In this document: positions 63,543 through 64,000 of the stretch, in pieces
Numbering within the stretch: position 1 is the first letter of the stretch
How the letters are laid out: each line of letters begins with the position of its first letter
NCBI GenBank assembly: GCA_049840815.1
Contig: JASGJI010000011.1
Location: 124,001-188,000, forward strand
DNA length: 64,000 bases
Source: JASGDN01 sp049840815
GTDB lineage: Bacteria > Chloroflexota > Chloroflexia > Thermomicrobiales > UBA6265
Direction: 5' to 3'
Program-made: the position numbers and the translations under genes
Notes under the pieces: model-generated
What the model was told of the DNA's origin: nothing
Databases searched by the model: none
Seen by the model: only the letters and a program-made list of their open reading frames with translations

Positions 63543-64000
63543 CTACATGCCCCAGGTGACTTCCAGCACCCGGAGCCAGTTCTCGTACCCGATCTTGTAC
63601 AGTGCGTCGTCGTCGTAGCCACGACCGCGCAGCACGTCCATCAGCTTCGGCAGGCCCGCGGCATCCTTCAACTCCAGCGGCATCGTCGCGCCATCGAAGT
63701 CGGACCCCAGCGCGACGCGGTCGATCCCGATCCGGTTCGCGATGTAGTCGATATGGTCGGCCATCACATCCAGCGGCGTGTCCGCAGCATCGAACTGCCC
63801 GTCCGGCCGCAGGAATCCGACGTGGAAGTTGATGCCCACCAGGCCATCGGACGCTGCGATCGCGTCGAGTTGCTTGTCCGTCAGGTTGCGGCTCGACGGG
63901 CTGATCGCGTGGGCATTGGAATGGGTCGCGACCAACGGCGCCTGGCTGATCGCGGCGACGTCCCAGAAGCCCTTCTCGTTCAGGTGGGAGAGGTCGATCA
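63543..64000 (-). CDS. Membrane dipeptidase, peptidase family M19 (partial)
   Basis: The C-terminal ~152 residues of a renal-dipeptidase-like zinc hydrolase; the gene runs off the right edge. The visible part begins IDLSHLNEKGFWDVAA, has SQAPLVATHSNAHAISPSSR with a metal-binding His, and GSDFDGATMPLEL with the Asp that binds zinc. HVGFLRPDG and LGSDFDG are standard. It hydrolyses dipeptides including D-amino acid forms. It could begin well upstream. Confidence 0.9.
   Translation of the reverse strand, partial: IDLSHLNEKGFWDVAAISQAPLVATHSNAHAISPSSRNLTDKQLDAIAASDGLVGINFHVGFLRPDGQFDAADTPLDVMADHIDYIANRIGIDRVALGSDFDGATMPLELKDAAGLPKLMDVLRGRGYDDDALYKIGYENWLRVLEVTWGM

Overview
This is a GC-rich chromosomal window of densely packed, mostly independently transcribed housekeeping and catabolic genes. 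Many starts are GTG, and Shine-Dalgarno sequences and perfect-stem terminators are easy to see. Several features suggest a Thermomicrobia-like member of the Chloroflexota: Thr/Pro-linked extracytoplasmic repeat proteins, Tat-type signals, a glutamate synthase far from its small subunit, a fused succinate dehydrogenase anchor, and many REP/BIME-like palindromes. The taxonomic call is an inference; there is no rRNA, tRNA gene or CRISPR array here to settle it.

Layout. 0-4.3 kb: L-rhamnonate dehydratase-like enolase, a small membrane protein, YggT, ilvD. 4.3-12.5 kb: a cysteine-rich secreted protein, an HD phosphohydrolase, proline dehydrogenase, a LuxR-type regulator, a YkvA protein overlapping a disordered basic protein, a CYTH protein, and two copies of a ~170-bp palindromic repeat. 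12.5-23.5 kb: a secreted SH3 protein with four tandem repeat modules, then gltB divergent from a glutamine synthetase homologue and a PucR regulator (ammonium assimilation). 23.5-31.1 kb: a VOC protein, zinc alcohol dehydrogenase, LigD-type primase-polymerase, aminotransferase, GntR/FCD regulator, RbsD/FucU, YjbR, peroxiredoxin and a DsbA-like protein. 31.3-39.3 kb: a same-strand catabolic block (SDR, UxaA-type dehydratase, LutC-LutB-LutA, NmrA-type reductase, FAH hydrolase). 39.3-40.3 kb: an intact-ended IS630-type element in a TA dinucleotide. 40.3-64 kb: moaC, an SdhC/SdhD fusion, topoisomerase IB, sulfurtransferase, aconitase, a UMP kinase homologue, GrpB, Gfo/Idh/MocA, tyrS, DegT aminotransferase, ROK regulator, apt, a two-gene FAD oxidoreductase pair, a REP-associated tyrosine transposase (RAYT) bounded by inverted REP clusters, and a partial M19 dipeptidase.

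Most interesting threads. (1) The palindrome TTGTATACAA occurs twice before the GntR gene and once before the SDR gene, implying a local sugar-acid regulon; the block it precedes could convert an aldonate to small keto or hydroxy acids, with LutABC oxidising L-lactate. (2) The RAYT and at least ten REP-like hairpins share one architecture: a GTAN foot followed by a GG-starting 8-bp stem. They suggest an active or recently active domesticated transposase/REP system. (3) Other oddities: an oxidoreductase whose BFD-like iron-sulfur domain has lost all its cysteines, an IS insertion inside a stop codon that recreates the stop, a probable frameshift at the end of a DinB-like gene, and a 152-nt same-strand overlap of the polymerase and dehydrogenase genes.
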